Assembly (NCBI GenBank): GCA_023135215.1
Contig: JAGLTP010000392.1
Location: 1 to 6,441, forward strand
Reading direction: 5' to 3'
Source: Candidatus Heimdallarchaeota archaeon
GTDB taxonomy: Archaea > Asgardarchaeota > Heimdallarchaeia > Heimdallarchaeales > Heimdallarchaeaceae
DNA: 6,441 nt
Shown: positions 1 through 6,147 of the stretch, piece after piece
How positions within the stretch are numbered: the stretch's first letter is position 1
Layout of the letters: every line of letters begins with the position of its first letter
Program-made: the position numbers and the translations under genes
The notes under the pieces: model-generated
What the model was told of the DNA's origin: nothing
The model's database searches: none
What the model saw: the letters and a program-made list of their open reading frames with translations, nothing else

Positions 1-393
1 TAATCTCAGTCTTTCATACCTTAAACTGGGATCCACATGAATTGCTACTATAACAAATTCGTCATTAAGATGATTCTTAAAATAATCAACTTCAGCTTGA
101 CTTCTGATTCCGTCAATAATTATTCTATGATTTTCCTCTTCTATTAGACTATCAATTGCTTTACAAGTAAGATGTGCAACTGCCTCTTCTCCCATTTTTT
201 CTCTGACTTGCACCATTACTCTTTGTGTGTTATCTGGAGTGGGTTCAAATCCTTCCTCAACAACTTTCGCTCGAATTACATCTCCCATAATGACAGTTTT
301 ATAGCCTCTTTGGGTCGCAAACTGTGCAAATAAGCTTTTCCCAGAACCAGGCATACCTGTCACCCCAATCACTCTAGTAATTCGATTTGTCAT
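1..393 (-). CDS. UPF0200-family P-loop nucleotide kinase-like protein (3' end outside window)
   Basis: Reading the minus strand from an ATG at 393 gives 131 uninterrupted codons to the window edge, so the C-terminus is missing. UPF0200 proteins are usually about 180-190 aa, so roughly two thirds is visible. Residues 13-20 form a Walker A loop (GMPGSGKS) straight after the first beta strand. A later hydrophobic strand ends in DGIRSQAEVDYF (94-105), the conserved DGIRS segment of archaeal UPF0200 proteins, which have an adenylate-kinase/dephospho-CoA-kinase-like fold. It is presumably a cytoplasmic nucleotide or small-molecule kinase; the substrate is not established for the family and cannot be told here. 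The gene diverges from thpR across a 103-nt spacer. No strong TATA box lies at the leaderless distance. The A/T element at 463-479 could serve both directions, leaving a leader of about 50 nt. The family call is confident; the function is open. Confidence 0.85.
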   Translation of the reverse strand, partial: MTNRITRVIGVTGMPGSGKSLFAQFATQRGYKTVIMGDVIRAKVVEEGFEPTPDNTQRVMVQVREKMGEEAVAHLTCKAIDSLIEEENHRIIIDGIRSQAEVDYFKNHLNDEFVIVAIHVDPSLRYERLRL

Positions 394-462
394 CAAGCTC
401 AAAGAGGAAATAAAGATTGTAGTTAAAAGTTTTGTTAATTGATTAATTTTCTGAACTGAATA

Positions 463-479
463 AATATTTATAAAATATT
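463..479 (+). promoter_or_regulatory. TATA box of thpR (leaderless spacing)
   Basis: An A/T element with core TTTATAAA at 467-474 is centred about 26 nt before the thpR ATG at 497. Archaeal TBP sites lie about 25-27 nt upstream of the transcription start, so the mRNA probably begins at or within a base or two of the start codon. No Shine-Dalgarno-like purine run precedes the ATG, which agrees with a leaderless transcript. The element is nearly palindromic and might also fire toward the UPF0200 gene. Confidence 0.6.
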
Positions 480-496
480 AAAAAATCCAATAAATT

Positions 497-1057
497 ATGG
501 TTCGTGCATTCATCTCCGTAGATTTCACAGATAAGCTCATTCAGGAAAGAATAAAAGATTTACAAGATGAAATCAGTTCTTCTGGAGCACATTTGAGACT
601 AGTTAATCCTAGTATTTTGCACATTACTTTAGAATTTCTTGGAGACATTACTGAAGATCAAATTGCAATAGTAAAAGAAATTCTTGAGGAGCTAGAATTT
701 GATTTAATTAAACTGAATGTTAAAAATCCAAATGTTCTACCTAATGAGAATCATGTCAGGGTAGTCTACTGTGAATTAGACGGGGATATTGAACCTCTCA
801 AGGAAATTCAGAAAACTCTTAGAGAAAAACTTCAGACAAACGGTTTTAGAGTTGATAATCGCTCCTTTAAGCCACATTTAACAATAGCAAGAGTGAAATC
901 TGCTAAGAATAGAAAAGAATTAATTAGAGTTATTAAACAACAATCTGAAGTATCTTGTGGAATTCAAGAAATCAACACAATAAATTTAAAACAATCCATA
1001 TTAAAACCGGAAGGACCTCAATATACAAAATTACATGAAGCTCACGCAAAAAAATAG
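497..1057 (+). CDS. thpR: ThpR: RNA 2',3'-cyclic phosphodiesterase / 2'-5' RNA ligase family (2H phosphoesterase)
   Basis: This 186-aa protein has the usual length of archaeal/bacterial ThpR (LigT). Two HxT motifs define the 2H superfamily: H42-I-T44 within LHITLEFLG and H127-L-T129 within FKPHLTIAR. Each comes from one of the two pseudo-symmetric lobes and supplies a catalytic His and Thr. The N-terminus MVRAFISVDF is the typical first strand. Known members open 2',3'-cyclic phosphates on RNA to 2'-phosphates and can join or cleave 2'-5' linked RNA in vitro; the cellular substrate in archaea is not settled. The protein is cytoplasmic, with no signal or membrane segment. The cca homologue follows after 18 nt on the same strand, so the two are probably co-transcribed from the TATA box near 470. 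A thpR-cca pairing is one I recall from other archaea. Both active-site motifs are intact. Confidence 0.95.
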   Translation: MVRAFISVDFTDKLIQERIKDLQDEISSSGAHLRLVNPSILHITLEFLGDITEDQIAIVKEILEELEFDLIKLNVKNPNVLPNENHVRVVYCELDGDIEPLKEIQKTLREKLQTNGFRVDNRSFKPHLTIARVKSAKNRKELIRVIKQQSEVSCGIQEINTINLKQSILKPEGPQYTKLHEAHAKK

Positions 1058-1063
1058 AATAAG

Positions 1064-1072
1064 AAAAGTGAT
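1064..1072 (+). promoter_or_regulatory. Possible Shine-Dalgarno of the cca homologue
   Basis: The thpR-cca spacer holds AAAAGTGAT, which ends 3 nt before the ATG at 1076. Its GTGAT part matches the 3' half of the archaeal consensus GGAGGTGAT. It is a weak site close to the start codon, consistent with translation of the second cistron of an operon. No TATA-like element sits between the two genes. Confidence 0.35.
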
Positions 1073-1075
1073 AAA

Positions 1076-2587
1076 ATGAGTAAATCCAATACTCCAAACG
1101 TAGCTAAAAAGAAAGAGACTCTTAATCATGATGAAGTTGAAAAGAAAGTACTAGAAGTAATTCAAGTTCAATGGGAACAACATGAAAAACAAAGAGAACT
1201 CTTGTCAATATTAAGTGAAAAAATCCAGATGGATTTGAATTCTCTTGGCTATATCGGAAGAGTAGAAACTCAAGGATCATTCATTCGAAAGACCTATCTA
1301 AGTGAAGATGAGACTTTTGATTTACTTCTAATTCTATCGAGATCAGAGAAAGCAAAAGTCCATCAAATATTAGATGCTTTGGTTCAAAGGTTGAAAAAAG
1401 ATAGAGTTAAGAAACAGCTAATTACTGTTGAAAAACATACTGGTAAAATGCCATATTTACGTATGATAGTTGATGAAGAACTCATTAACTTATTTGTCGG
1501 TTTTGAAGTATCACCTGGAGAAGAAACAATTTCCATTTTCGATTTAATTCCAATGCATACTCAATATATTCTGACTCATATGAAAGAAGAAAAAAGACAA
1601 GAAGTGCTCTTATTCAAGAAATTCGTAAAAGCAATAGGTGTCTATAGGAGTGAAATAGGAGCTATCGGATTCAACGGATACCTTTGTGAGTTACTAATAA
1701 TATTCTACGGTACTTTTAGAAAAGCTATAGAAGCAATAAGAAACTGGAAACCAAGAACCATTATTGATCTTAAGAAGAATCAAGAAAAAACTGAAGATGT
1801 TGATTTTCTTACAAGCGAACTTCTAGTGGGGTATTATCCATTATACGTGTTAGATCCACTGAATCCAAAAGACAATGTTGCTGCTAGTGTTTCAGTAGAC
1901 CAGTATAATTCAATTGTTGCAGCTGCAAATATTTACTTCTACAATCCTTTAATCAGCTTTTTCGAGGATCAATTATGCGAAGCTCCTCCTTTTGATGATT
2001 TAGTACGAAAGATAGTTAATTCAGGAAGAGAAATAGTTGTTTTAACAATAGACAGAGATTTTAAAGAGTCTGAAGTATGCTGGCAAAAAGCTCTAAACAT
2101 AAGATCATCATTCGAAACTGAATTAAGGAATAACAATTATCTACTTGAGAGGATTAAGCCTTTTGTCTCCGATGAACACTTTGGAGTCTTTGTAAGTTTA
2201 ATGGCTGCTAATCCCCAAATATCACTGCGTAGGGAAGGACCTGAAGTTACATCAAGAGAATCACTGAAATTCCTGAGACGATACTCAAAACATGTAGATG
2301 TAGTAGCTGGACCTTTCATTGACGATGACAAGTGGGTTATTCATTTTACTAAAAAAGGTCAAATAATAAATGATTTCCTTCAAAATCTTGTAAAGAAAAA
2401 TACATTTGTTCTAAATGTAGATTCTTTTCTTAAAATAGAAATTAAAGAAAAAATGTCTGTTTTAGGCTTAGATGACAATCTTAGAGAAATGTATGAAATT
2501 GATGAAACCTTCTCTGAAAGCTTCTTCTTATTTATAGAGAGAAAACCCTTGTGGATTTGCAGTTTAAAGGATGCTGATTTATTTTAA
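1076..2587 (+). CDS. cca: Archaeal class I CCA-adding enzyme (tRNA nucleotidyltransferase) homologue with degenerate active site
   Basis: The 503-aa protein has the archaeal CCA-adding enzyme architecture: nucleotidyltransferase head (about 25-165), central helical domain with the hallmark GFNGYLCELLIIFYGTF (198-214), body with DPLNPKDNVAASVS (260-273), and tail with REGPEV (386-391). It is some 50-60 aa longer than usual, through a basic N-terminal extension and extra C-terminal sequence. I aligned it by eye to Archaeoglobus fulgidus CCA, recalled from memory. The triphosphate-binding H133, K152 and Y161 correspond to H161, K181 and Y190. Metal ligand D61 corresponds to D82. However, E59 is T80, D110 is N138, the DRTP arginine is L157, and base-contacting R224 is D266. 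Active family members add CCA to tRNA 3' ends using CTP and ATP; two of three catalytic carboxylates are missing here, so activity is doubtful. It is the second gene of the thpR operon. The fold is certain; function as a normal CCA enzyme is not. Confidence 0.9.
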   Translation: MSKSNTPNVAKKKETLNHDEVEKKVLEVIQVQWEQHEKQRELLSILSEKIQMDLNSLGYIGRVETQGSFIRKTYLSEDETFDLLLILSRSEKAKVHQILDALVQRLKKDRVKKQLITVEKHTGKMPYLRMIVDEELINLFVGFEVSPGEETISIFDLIPMHTQYILTHMKEEKRQEVLLFKKFVKAIGVYRSEIGAIGFNGYLCELLIIFYGTFRKAIEAIRNWKPRTIIDLKKNQEKTEDVDFLTSELLVGYYPLYVLDPLNPKDNVAASVSVDQYNSIVAAANIYFYNPLISFFEDQLCEAPPFDDLVRKIVNSGREIVVLTIDRDFKESEVCWQKALNIRSSFETELRNNNYLLERIKPFVSDEHFGVFVSLMAANPQISLRREGPEVTSRESLKFLRRYSKHVDVVAGPFIDDDKWVIHFTKKGQIINDFLQNLVKKNTFVLNVDSFLKIEIKEKMSVLGLDDNLREMYEIDETFSESFFLFIERKPLWICSLKDADLF

Positions 2588-2607
2588 AAAAACAAAAAAA
2601 GAAAAAA
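2586..2607 (-). terminator. Oligo-T terminator of the surface-protein gene
   Basis: Read on the minus strand, three T runs (6, 7 and 7 T, separated by single C and G) begin 10 nt after the stop codon at 2617-2619. Archaeal RNA polymerase terminates at such oligo-T tracts without needing a hairpin. The tract touches the last bases of the convergent cca homologue's stop codon. For that plus-strand gene I see only a weak T-rich stretch (2617-2626), inside the 3' end of the surface-protein gene. Confidence 0.6.
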
Positions 2608-2616
2608 GGAATGAAA

Positions 2617-4131
2617 TTATTTCTTTCTACGTAGATATACTAATGCAATAATTGGTGTTATTGAAGCTGTGATTATCAACAAATCTGTAGCACTGAAACC
2701 TATAGTGAAAGTATTGCCATTATCTCCATCATCTGTAGGTTCTTCACCTTCATTCAGTAACTTAACAGGATGAATGACGAAATATGGTTTGCCATCTATA
2801 TCTTTTAAGTCAAAGTAGTTAGGTCCATCTTCAGAATTTTGAGCTAAAATTACAGTTATGTAGATATAGTCTCCTGCGCTGAATACCCCATCCCTTCCAG
2901 CTGAATCACCGGAATTAAGAGGTTTGGAAAACTCAACTTGTCTGTGAGTACCTGTATAGGTTACATTAGCTTGACCATCATTCATACCCCCAACTTCTTC
3001 ATCAGCTGTTGGTTCACCTAGACCTCCAGGAATGAACCCGTCAAGATAGCCATAGCTACCCAACATAACAAAATCAGTTCCATCTGTATAGTTTAGCATA
3101 TCAACTCCTTTACCAATCAAAATTCCTACCCAATCACCCGGTGTTTCAAGTTCATCGTATAAATCAAAGTAGAAGTACATGTTGATTCCATTATGGCATA
3201 CTAACATTGTGACATTCCAAACTAGACTCGAATCTATCATCCCAGTGCTCCAATTAAGATAGGATAATGTCAACTGATATTCCATTGCATCATCCCAAGC
3301 TGATTCATCAGCCACTCCATCAATGATAATTGTTTTTGTAGTATAAGGAGCTTGAAATTCAGACCCTTCAACAGATCCTGGATACATCGGTCCATCATAT
3401 AATTCTAATGGATCTCCAAGATTATCTCCAATATCCACTCGTATATAGCGGAATTCTTCTGGGATCATTGTTCCAAAGTTTGGTCCATTGTCTTCAGGAA
3501 AGATATTTATCCATGCTGCAATTTCAACTGCAATTGCTTGTCCATAATCTAAGAATATATCTTTTCCAGCAGTGTCACCTGATCTCAGGAGTTTGGATCC
3601 TTCAAAAAACGAACCGTTTAAACTTGTATATATCAAGGAACAATGAGCATCATTTGTACCTCCATAATACTCATCATTCATAGGTGCTGATTCTTCACCA
3701 CCATCTGGAAAAGCTAAGTCCATGTAAGTATTATAATAAGCATACATATGTACTCCATCATTTTGTCCTGGTTTACCAAAGAAGTGTATATCTGCTGCTT
3801 TCACATGACCTAAATCGATTGGTATGTATAGATACCAGAAAAGATGAGTATTGTTGTAAGCGAAATTAATGACAGTTGTTAATGTGGTATAAGCACTCTG
3901 AAAAGTGGTAGTTGTTCCAACAACATATTCATAGATGTCAAAATATCCTTCGTTAGCTGTATTCCAATCACCATAATCTCCATCAATTATGATACTTGGA
4001 TTATATTCAGCAACTAGGGATAGCGTGGGTGCAATTGTATCTTGAGCTACAATGTCAATTACACCAGTGCTCAGGATACTTATTCCAAAAATTGTAATAA
4101 CTACTATTGTTAGTGTTCTATAAACCTTCAT
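2617..4131 (-). CDS. Secreted, membrane-anchored surface protein with two tandem CBM9/DOMON-like domains
   Basis: I start this at the ATG at 4131 (504 aa). The reading frame runs open to another ATG at 4206, but the inner start opens directly on a signal peptide (K2, R5, hydrophobic 6-28, plausible cleavage after A29) and has a GGGGG Shine-Dalgarno-like run 6 nt upstream. Two related units follow, about 45-235 and 265-455. Each begins with an IIIDG strand (47-51; 268-272), continues with DEYYGGTND or DEEVGGMND (153-161; 377-385) and LRSGDTAGKD or LNSGDSAGRD, and ends in EDNGPNF or EDGPNYF. The IDG...W opening and the VEFSKPLNSGD strand resemble CBM9/DOMON-like beta-sandwich domains, which bind sugars or haem; no ligand can be assigned. 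An acidic linker (461-472) precedes a membrane helix (about 476-499) and an RRKK tail, so the bulk faces outside. Six N-x-S/T sequons suggest N-glycosylation. Topology is confident, domain family moderate. Confidence 0.8.
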   Translation of the reverse strand: MKVYRTLTIVVITIFGISILSTGVIDIVAQDTIAPTLSLVAEYNPSIIIDGDYGDWNTANEGYFDIYEYVVGTTTTFQSAYTTLTTVINFAYNNTHLFWYLYIPIDLGHVKAADIHFFGKPGQNDGVHMYAYYNTYMDLAFPDGGEESAPMNDEYYGGTNDAHCSLIYTSLNGSFFEGSKLLRSGDTAGKDIFLDYGQAIAVEIAAWINIFPEDNGPNFGTMIPEEFRYIRVDIGDNLGDPLELYDGPMYPGSVEGSEFQAPYTTKTIIIDGVADESAWDDAMEYQLTLSYLNWSTGMIDSSLVWNVTMLVCHNGINMYFYFDLYDELETPGDWVGILIGKGVDMLNYTDGTDFVMLGSYGYLDGFIPGGLGEPTADEEVGGMNDGQANVTYTGTHRQVEFSKPLNSGDSAGRDGVFSAGDYIYITVILAQNSEDGPNYFDLKDIDGKPYFVIHPVKLLNEGEEPTDDGDNGNTFTIGFSATDLLIITASITPIIALVYLRRKK

Positions 4132-4149
4132 TTTGAACCCCCGTTCAAA
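4132..4149. promoter_or_regulatory. Perfect 7-bp inverted repeat abutting the surface-protein start codon
   Basis: TTTGAAC (4132-4138), a CCCC spacer and GTTCAAA (4143-4149) form a perfect inverted repeat that ends on the base next to the ATG at 4131-4129. On the minus-strand mRNA it could fold as a 7-bp hairpin with a GGGG loop, holding the only Shine-Dalgarno-like run, GGGGG. As DNA it is a possible operator at or just after the transcription start. It may therefore act in translation, in transcription, or be chance; the sequence alone does not decide. Confidence 0.45.
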
Positions 4150-4172
4150 TGTTCTTATTATATTTGTCCTTT

Positions 4173-4186
4173 TTTTATATATATAC
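4173..4186 (-). promoter_or_regulatory. TATA box of the surface-protein gene
   Basis: On the minus strand a TATATATATAAA element is centred near 4178, which would place transcription start near 4153 and leave a leader of about 20 nt containing the GGGGG run. A second, weaker element (AATATAATAA, about 4155-4164) lies 29 nt from the ATG and could instead give a nearly leaderless transcript. The first option fits the Shine-Dalgarno-like run better. Confidence 0.45.
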
Positions 4187-4277
4187 GATATGTTTGAGGA
4201 AAACATAATTATGGGAGTTCGAGAAAAGTGGAGTTGTCTCCTAAAGAATTTTTGTCATTATTTTATGTTTATTTCAG

Positions 4278-4286
4278 TTTTTATAA
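4278..4286 (+). promoter_or_regulatory. TATA box of the Mre11-like gene
   Basis: TTTTTATAA, centred near 4282, predicts a start near 4308 and a leader of about 20 nt. That leader would include GGGGT at 4317-4320 and its flank, a plausible Shine-Dalgarno 10 nt before the GTG at 4331. The short stretch 4187-4277 between this and the divergent promoter holds nothing else I can name. Confidence 0.4.
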
Positions 4287-4330
4287 TGAAATCTATGACT
4301 GAAAGATAACATCATGGGGTAGAGATTATA

Positions 4331-5329
4331 GTGAAAATCTTAGCTACAGCAGATAGCCATTTTGGCTATGAATTTGGAAGAACATCACAAGCTAAGAATC
4401 AATCTATTCAAAAGATGTTTGATGTTTATCAAGAAGTAATGCAACAAGCAAAATCAGAAAGAGTAGACTTAGTCCTCCATGGGGGAGATATGTTTAATCG
4501 ATCTCAACCAAAAAAGAAAATAATCTCTGAAGCTTATAACCTGATCAGAAATATAGCTGAAGAAGGAATCCCATTTATTGGAATTCCAGGAAATCATGAC
4601 AGATCAAAACTTCCTGAAACATTATTAAATTTCATCGATAAAGATATTCATTTACTTAGTAAATTCTCTGCGATTGAAGTAGAAGATTTAGTAATACTTG
4701 GATTTCCATTTATTGGTAAGAATCCAAGAGTAATTCTGTCAAAAGCAAATAGTTTAGCTGAAAGTTATCCGCAAAAATCTTTTCTCATTCTATGTCACCA
4801 ACTCTTTGATGGAGCTATGTTTGGCCCCCACCAGCATGTTTTCAAAAATAGATCTGATACACTGGTTACTACGGATTTACCGGAAAATGTTAGATTGATT
4901 TTATCAGGTCACATTCATAGGGCTCAGTCTTTGCAAAATAGAAGGGTATACTATACAGGATCTTTAGAAAGAACTAGTTTTATGGAAATTATTGAACCAA
5001 AGGGTTATTTATTATTTAATTTAGAAGATGATTATTTTGATGTAAGATTCAAAGAAATAGAAACTCTACCCATGGAAGTCAAAGAGCTGGATATAACCGA
5101 TGTGAACCAAATCTCAAAGCTAATTGATCAACATTATCCAGATAATAGCATCAGAACTCAACTACGATTTTTTGGAAGAAAACTAACAGAAGATGAAATT
5201 AAATTCCTTTGGGCTTATTTACCTGCAAAAGAATTCCCATTACTTTCTTTCTCTCCAAAGAATCCTTCATATATTCTGAGGAGTTTATACAGCAACAGAA
5301 TAATGAATTTCCATTTTGAAGCGAGTTAA
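4331..5329 (+). CDS. Mre11/SbcD-like metallophosphoesterase (DNA exonuclease family), stand-alone
   Basis: The 332-aa protein starts with GTG. The start is supported because it puts D8 and H10 of the first motif at the same positions as in Pyrococcus Mre11, and a Shine-Dalgarno-like GGGGT lies upstream; an earlier ATG at 4314 meets a stop after one codon. All five calcineurin-like metal motifs are present: D8-x-H10, GGD53, GN88HD, H156 in LCHQ, and GH194-x-H196. These should hold two metal ions (typically Mn) for nuclease activity. GSLERTSF (210-217) is also typical of SbcD/Mre11. A small C-terminal cap (about 245-332) follows. The protein then ends, with no clear Rad50-binding helix-loop-helix segment; archaeal Mre11 proteins are usually about 370-420 aa. 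No rad50, herA or nurA flanks it. It is probably a DNA-end nuclease or a related phosphodiesterase working without a neighbouring Rad50. The family call is confident; orthology to Mre11 is not. Confidence 0.85.
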   Translation: MKILATADSHFGYEFGRTSQAKNQSIQKMFDVYQEVMQQAKSERVDLVLHGGDMFNRSQPKKKIISEAYNLIRNIAEEGIPFIGIPGNHDRSKLPETLLNFIDKDIHLLSKFSAIEVEDLVILGFPFIGKNPRVILSKANSLAESYPQKSFLILCHQLFDGAMFGPHQHVFKNRSDTLVTTDLPENVRLILSGHIHRAQSLQNRRVYYTGSLERTSFMEIIEPKGYLLFNLEDDYFDVRFKEIETLPMEVKELDITDVNQISKLIDQHYPDNSIRTQLRFFGRKLTEDEIKFLWAYLPAKEFPLLSFSPKNPSYILRSLYSNRIMNFHFEAS

Positions 5330-5335
5330 TATCAT

Positions 5336-6094
5336 TCAAAACTCCTTAATCAGGTAACGATAACGATATTTCTCCTTGAACCCTACTTTTTTGTATAAAT
5401 TTATTGCTGATGCACTTTCTGATTCTACTTGTAAGAAAACTCTGTCTACCAAATTAACATCTCCCCATTCTATCATCTTAGCTAATATAGTCTGTGCAAT
5501 TCCTTTGCGTCTATAATCTGGATGAGTAAACATACTGTAAATTACCATGTAATTCTCTTGGAGAACAGCAAGACCAACAGCTACTGTTTTTTCGTTATCT
5601 CCAGCTATGAAATAGCCTACATTAGATTGAGCAATTCTACCAATAATCTCTCTCCTTCCATCAATCTGTGGTTTATCTGCTTGATTGATTATTTGCAGTT
5701 CAGTCAACCATTTATCTAATTCACCCTCCAAGAGGAGAAACTCAAATTTTTCGTTTAGATAAGAAAGGTTTATTTCATCGATATTAGCCATCATAACAAT
5801 TGTTTCATCTTTTATTTCATAATCGAGTGAAAGAAGTTTATTTTGTAGAGAAGCTGGTTCAAAAGTGTCGTGTAATTGAAATATCGAAGGAAGATTATTT
5901 GCTCGATAATAATTCTCAACTGCTAGTATGTCTTCGTTTAGATTTCCACCGGAATATTCCACTGGAGAAACGCTGTTTACTCGTTTAGTTATCCCCTCAG
6001 AAATGCGAATCTTCCAACCATTTAGGTTTAAACTTATTTTAGGAGGCCAAGTAAAATTTGAAATCTCCTGCAAAGTTTTTATCTCTTCACTCAT
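5336..6094 (-). CDS. GNAT-family N-acetyltransferase, two-lobed (degenerate N-terminal half plus active C-terminal half)
   Basis: This 252-aa cytoplasmic protein ends in a canonical GNAT domain (about 118-252). The signs are the strand VAVGLAVLQ, then MFTHPDYRRKGIAQTIL with the acetyl-CoA pyrophosphate loop R195-R196-K197-G198-I199-A200, then VFLQVESESASAINLYKKVGF (220-239, with the conserved N232 and Y234). The N-terminal half has a recognisable pattern (WPP at 16-18, LNGWKIRIS, TKRVNSVSP at 36-44, LPSIFQLHD, SLDYEI) seen in double-GNAT acetyltransferases, where that lobe lacks a CoA loop and likely shapes the substrate site. The acceptor substrate cannot be inferred. It converges on the Mre11-like gene with 6 nt between stop codons, so the two transcripts probably overlap at their 3' ends. 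A TATA-like element 27 nt before the ATG suggests a leaderless mRNA. The family call is firm. Confidence 0.88.
   Translation of the reverse strand: MSEEIKTLQEISNFTWPPKISLNLNGWKIRISEGITKRVNSVSPVEYSGGNLNEDILAVENYYRANNLPSIFQLHDTFEPASLQNKLLSLDYEIKDETIVMMANIDEINLSYLNEKFEFLLLEGELDKWLTELQIINQADKPQIDGRREIIGRIAQSNVGYFIAGDNEKTVAVGLAVLQENYMVIYSMFTHPDYRRKGIAQTILAKMIEWGDVNLVDRVFLQVESESASAINLYKKVGFKEKYRYRYLIKEF
5387..5392 (+). terminator. Possible oligo-T terminator for the Mre11-like gene
   Basis: The first T6 run downstream of the Mre11-like stop codon lies about 58 nt on, inside the 3' end of the convergent acetyltransferase gene. If used, the nuclease transcript would carry a short antisense overlap with its neighbour. 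This is weak evidence, since short T runs are common in such A/T-rich DNA. Confidence 0.25.
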
Positions 6095-6116
6095 CTTATG
6101 TCTGATTGCTAAAATG

Positions 6117-6127
6117 ATTATAAAAAT
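6117..6127 (-). promoter_or_regulatory. TATA box of the acetyltransferase gene (leaderless spacing)
   Basis: On the minus strand ATTTTTATAAT is centred near 6121, 27 nt before the ATG at 6094. This matches a transcript starting at the start codon. No Shine-Dalgarno-like run precedes the ATG. Confidence 0.5.
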
Positions 6128-6147
6128 TATATTGTTTTGAGATTAAT

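Noticed and set aside
2137..2331. Minus-strand open frame of 64 codons inside the cca homologue
   Set aside because: It lies wholly antisense to a well-conserved coding region and has no recognisable motif or start signal.
497..2587. Idea that the thpR/cca-like pair is a 2'-5' oligoadenylate (OAS-like) signalling system with its degrading enzyme
   Set aside because: OAS and CCA enzymes share a nucleotidyltransferase fold and some 2H enzymes cut 2'-5' oligoadenylate, but an OAS-like synthase needs the acidic triad that appears to be lost here, and no effector gene is present.
1076..2587. Possibility that the cca homologue is a decaying pseudogene
   Set aside because: The frame is open for 503 codons, the central hallmark motif and nucleotide-binding residues are kept, and it sits in a compact operon. 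The losses are confined to specific catalytic positions, which fits retained function better than decay.
3408..3869. Two adjoining plus-strand open frames (3408-3683 and 3684-3869) antisense to the surface-protein gene
   Set aside because: Their composition (rich in Leu, His, Gln, Tyr) is that of a reverse-frame shadow; the minus-strand gene has a signal peptide, repeats and a membrane anchor that explain the region.
4214..4241. GGAGTT repeated at 4214 and 4230, and GGAG-TTGT-CTCC as a mini-hairpin before a T run
   Set aside because: A 6-bp repeat and a 4-bp stem are too short to stand out from chance in a 199-nt spacer, and no gene end lies there that would need a terminator.
5522..6140. 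Three short plus-strand open frames (5522-5719, 5800-5988, 5928-6140) antisense to the acetyltransferase
   Set aside because: They overlap each other and a clear GNAT gene, and none has a domain-like pattern or ribosome-binding site.
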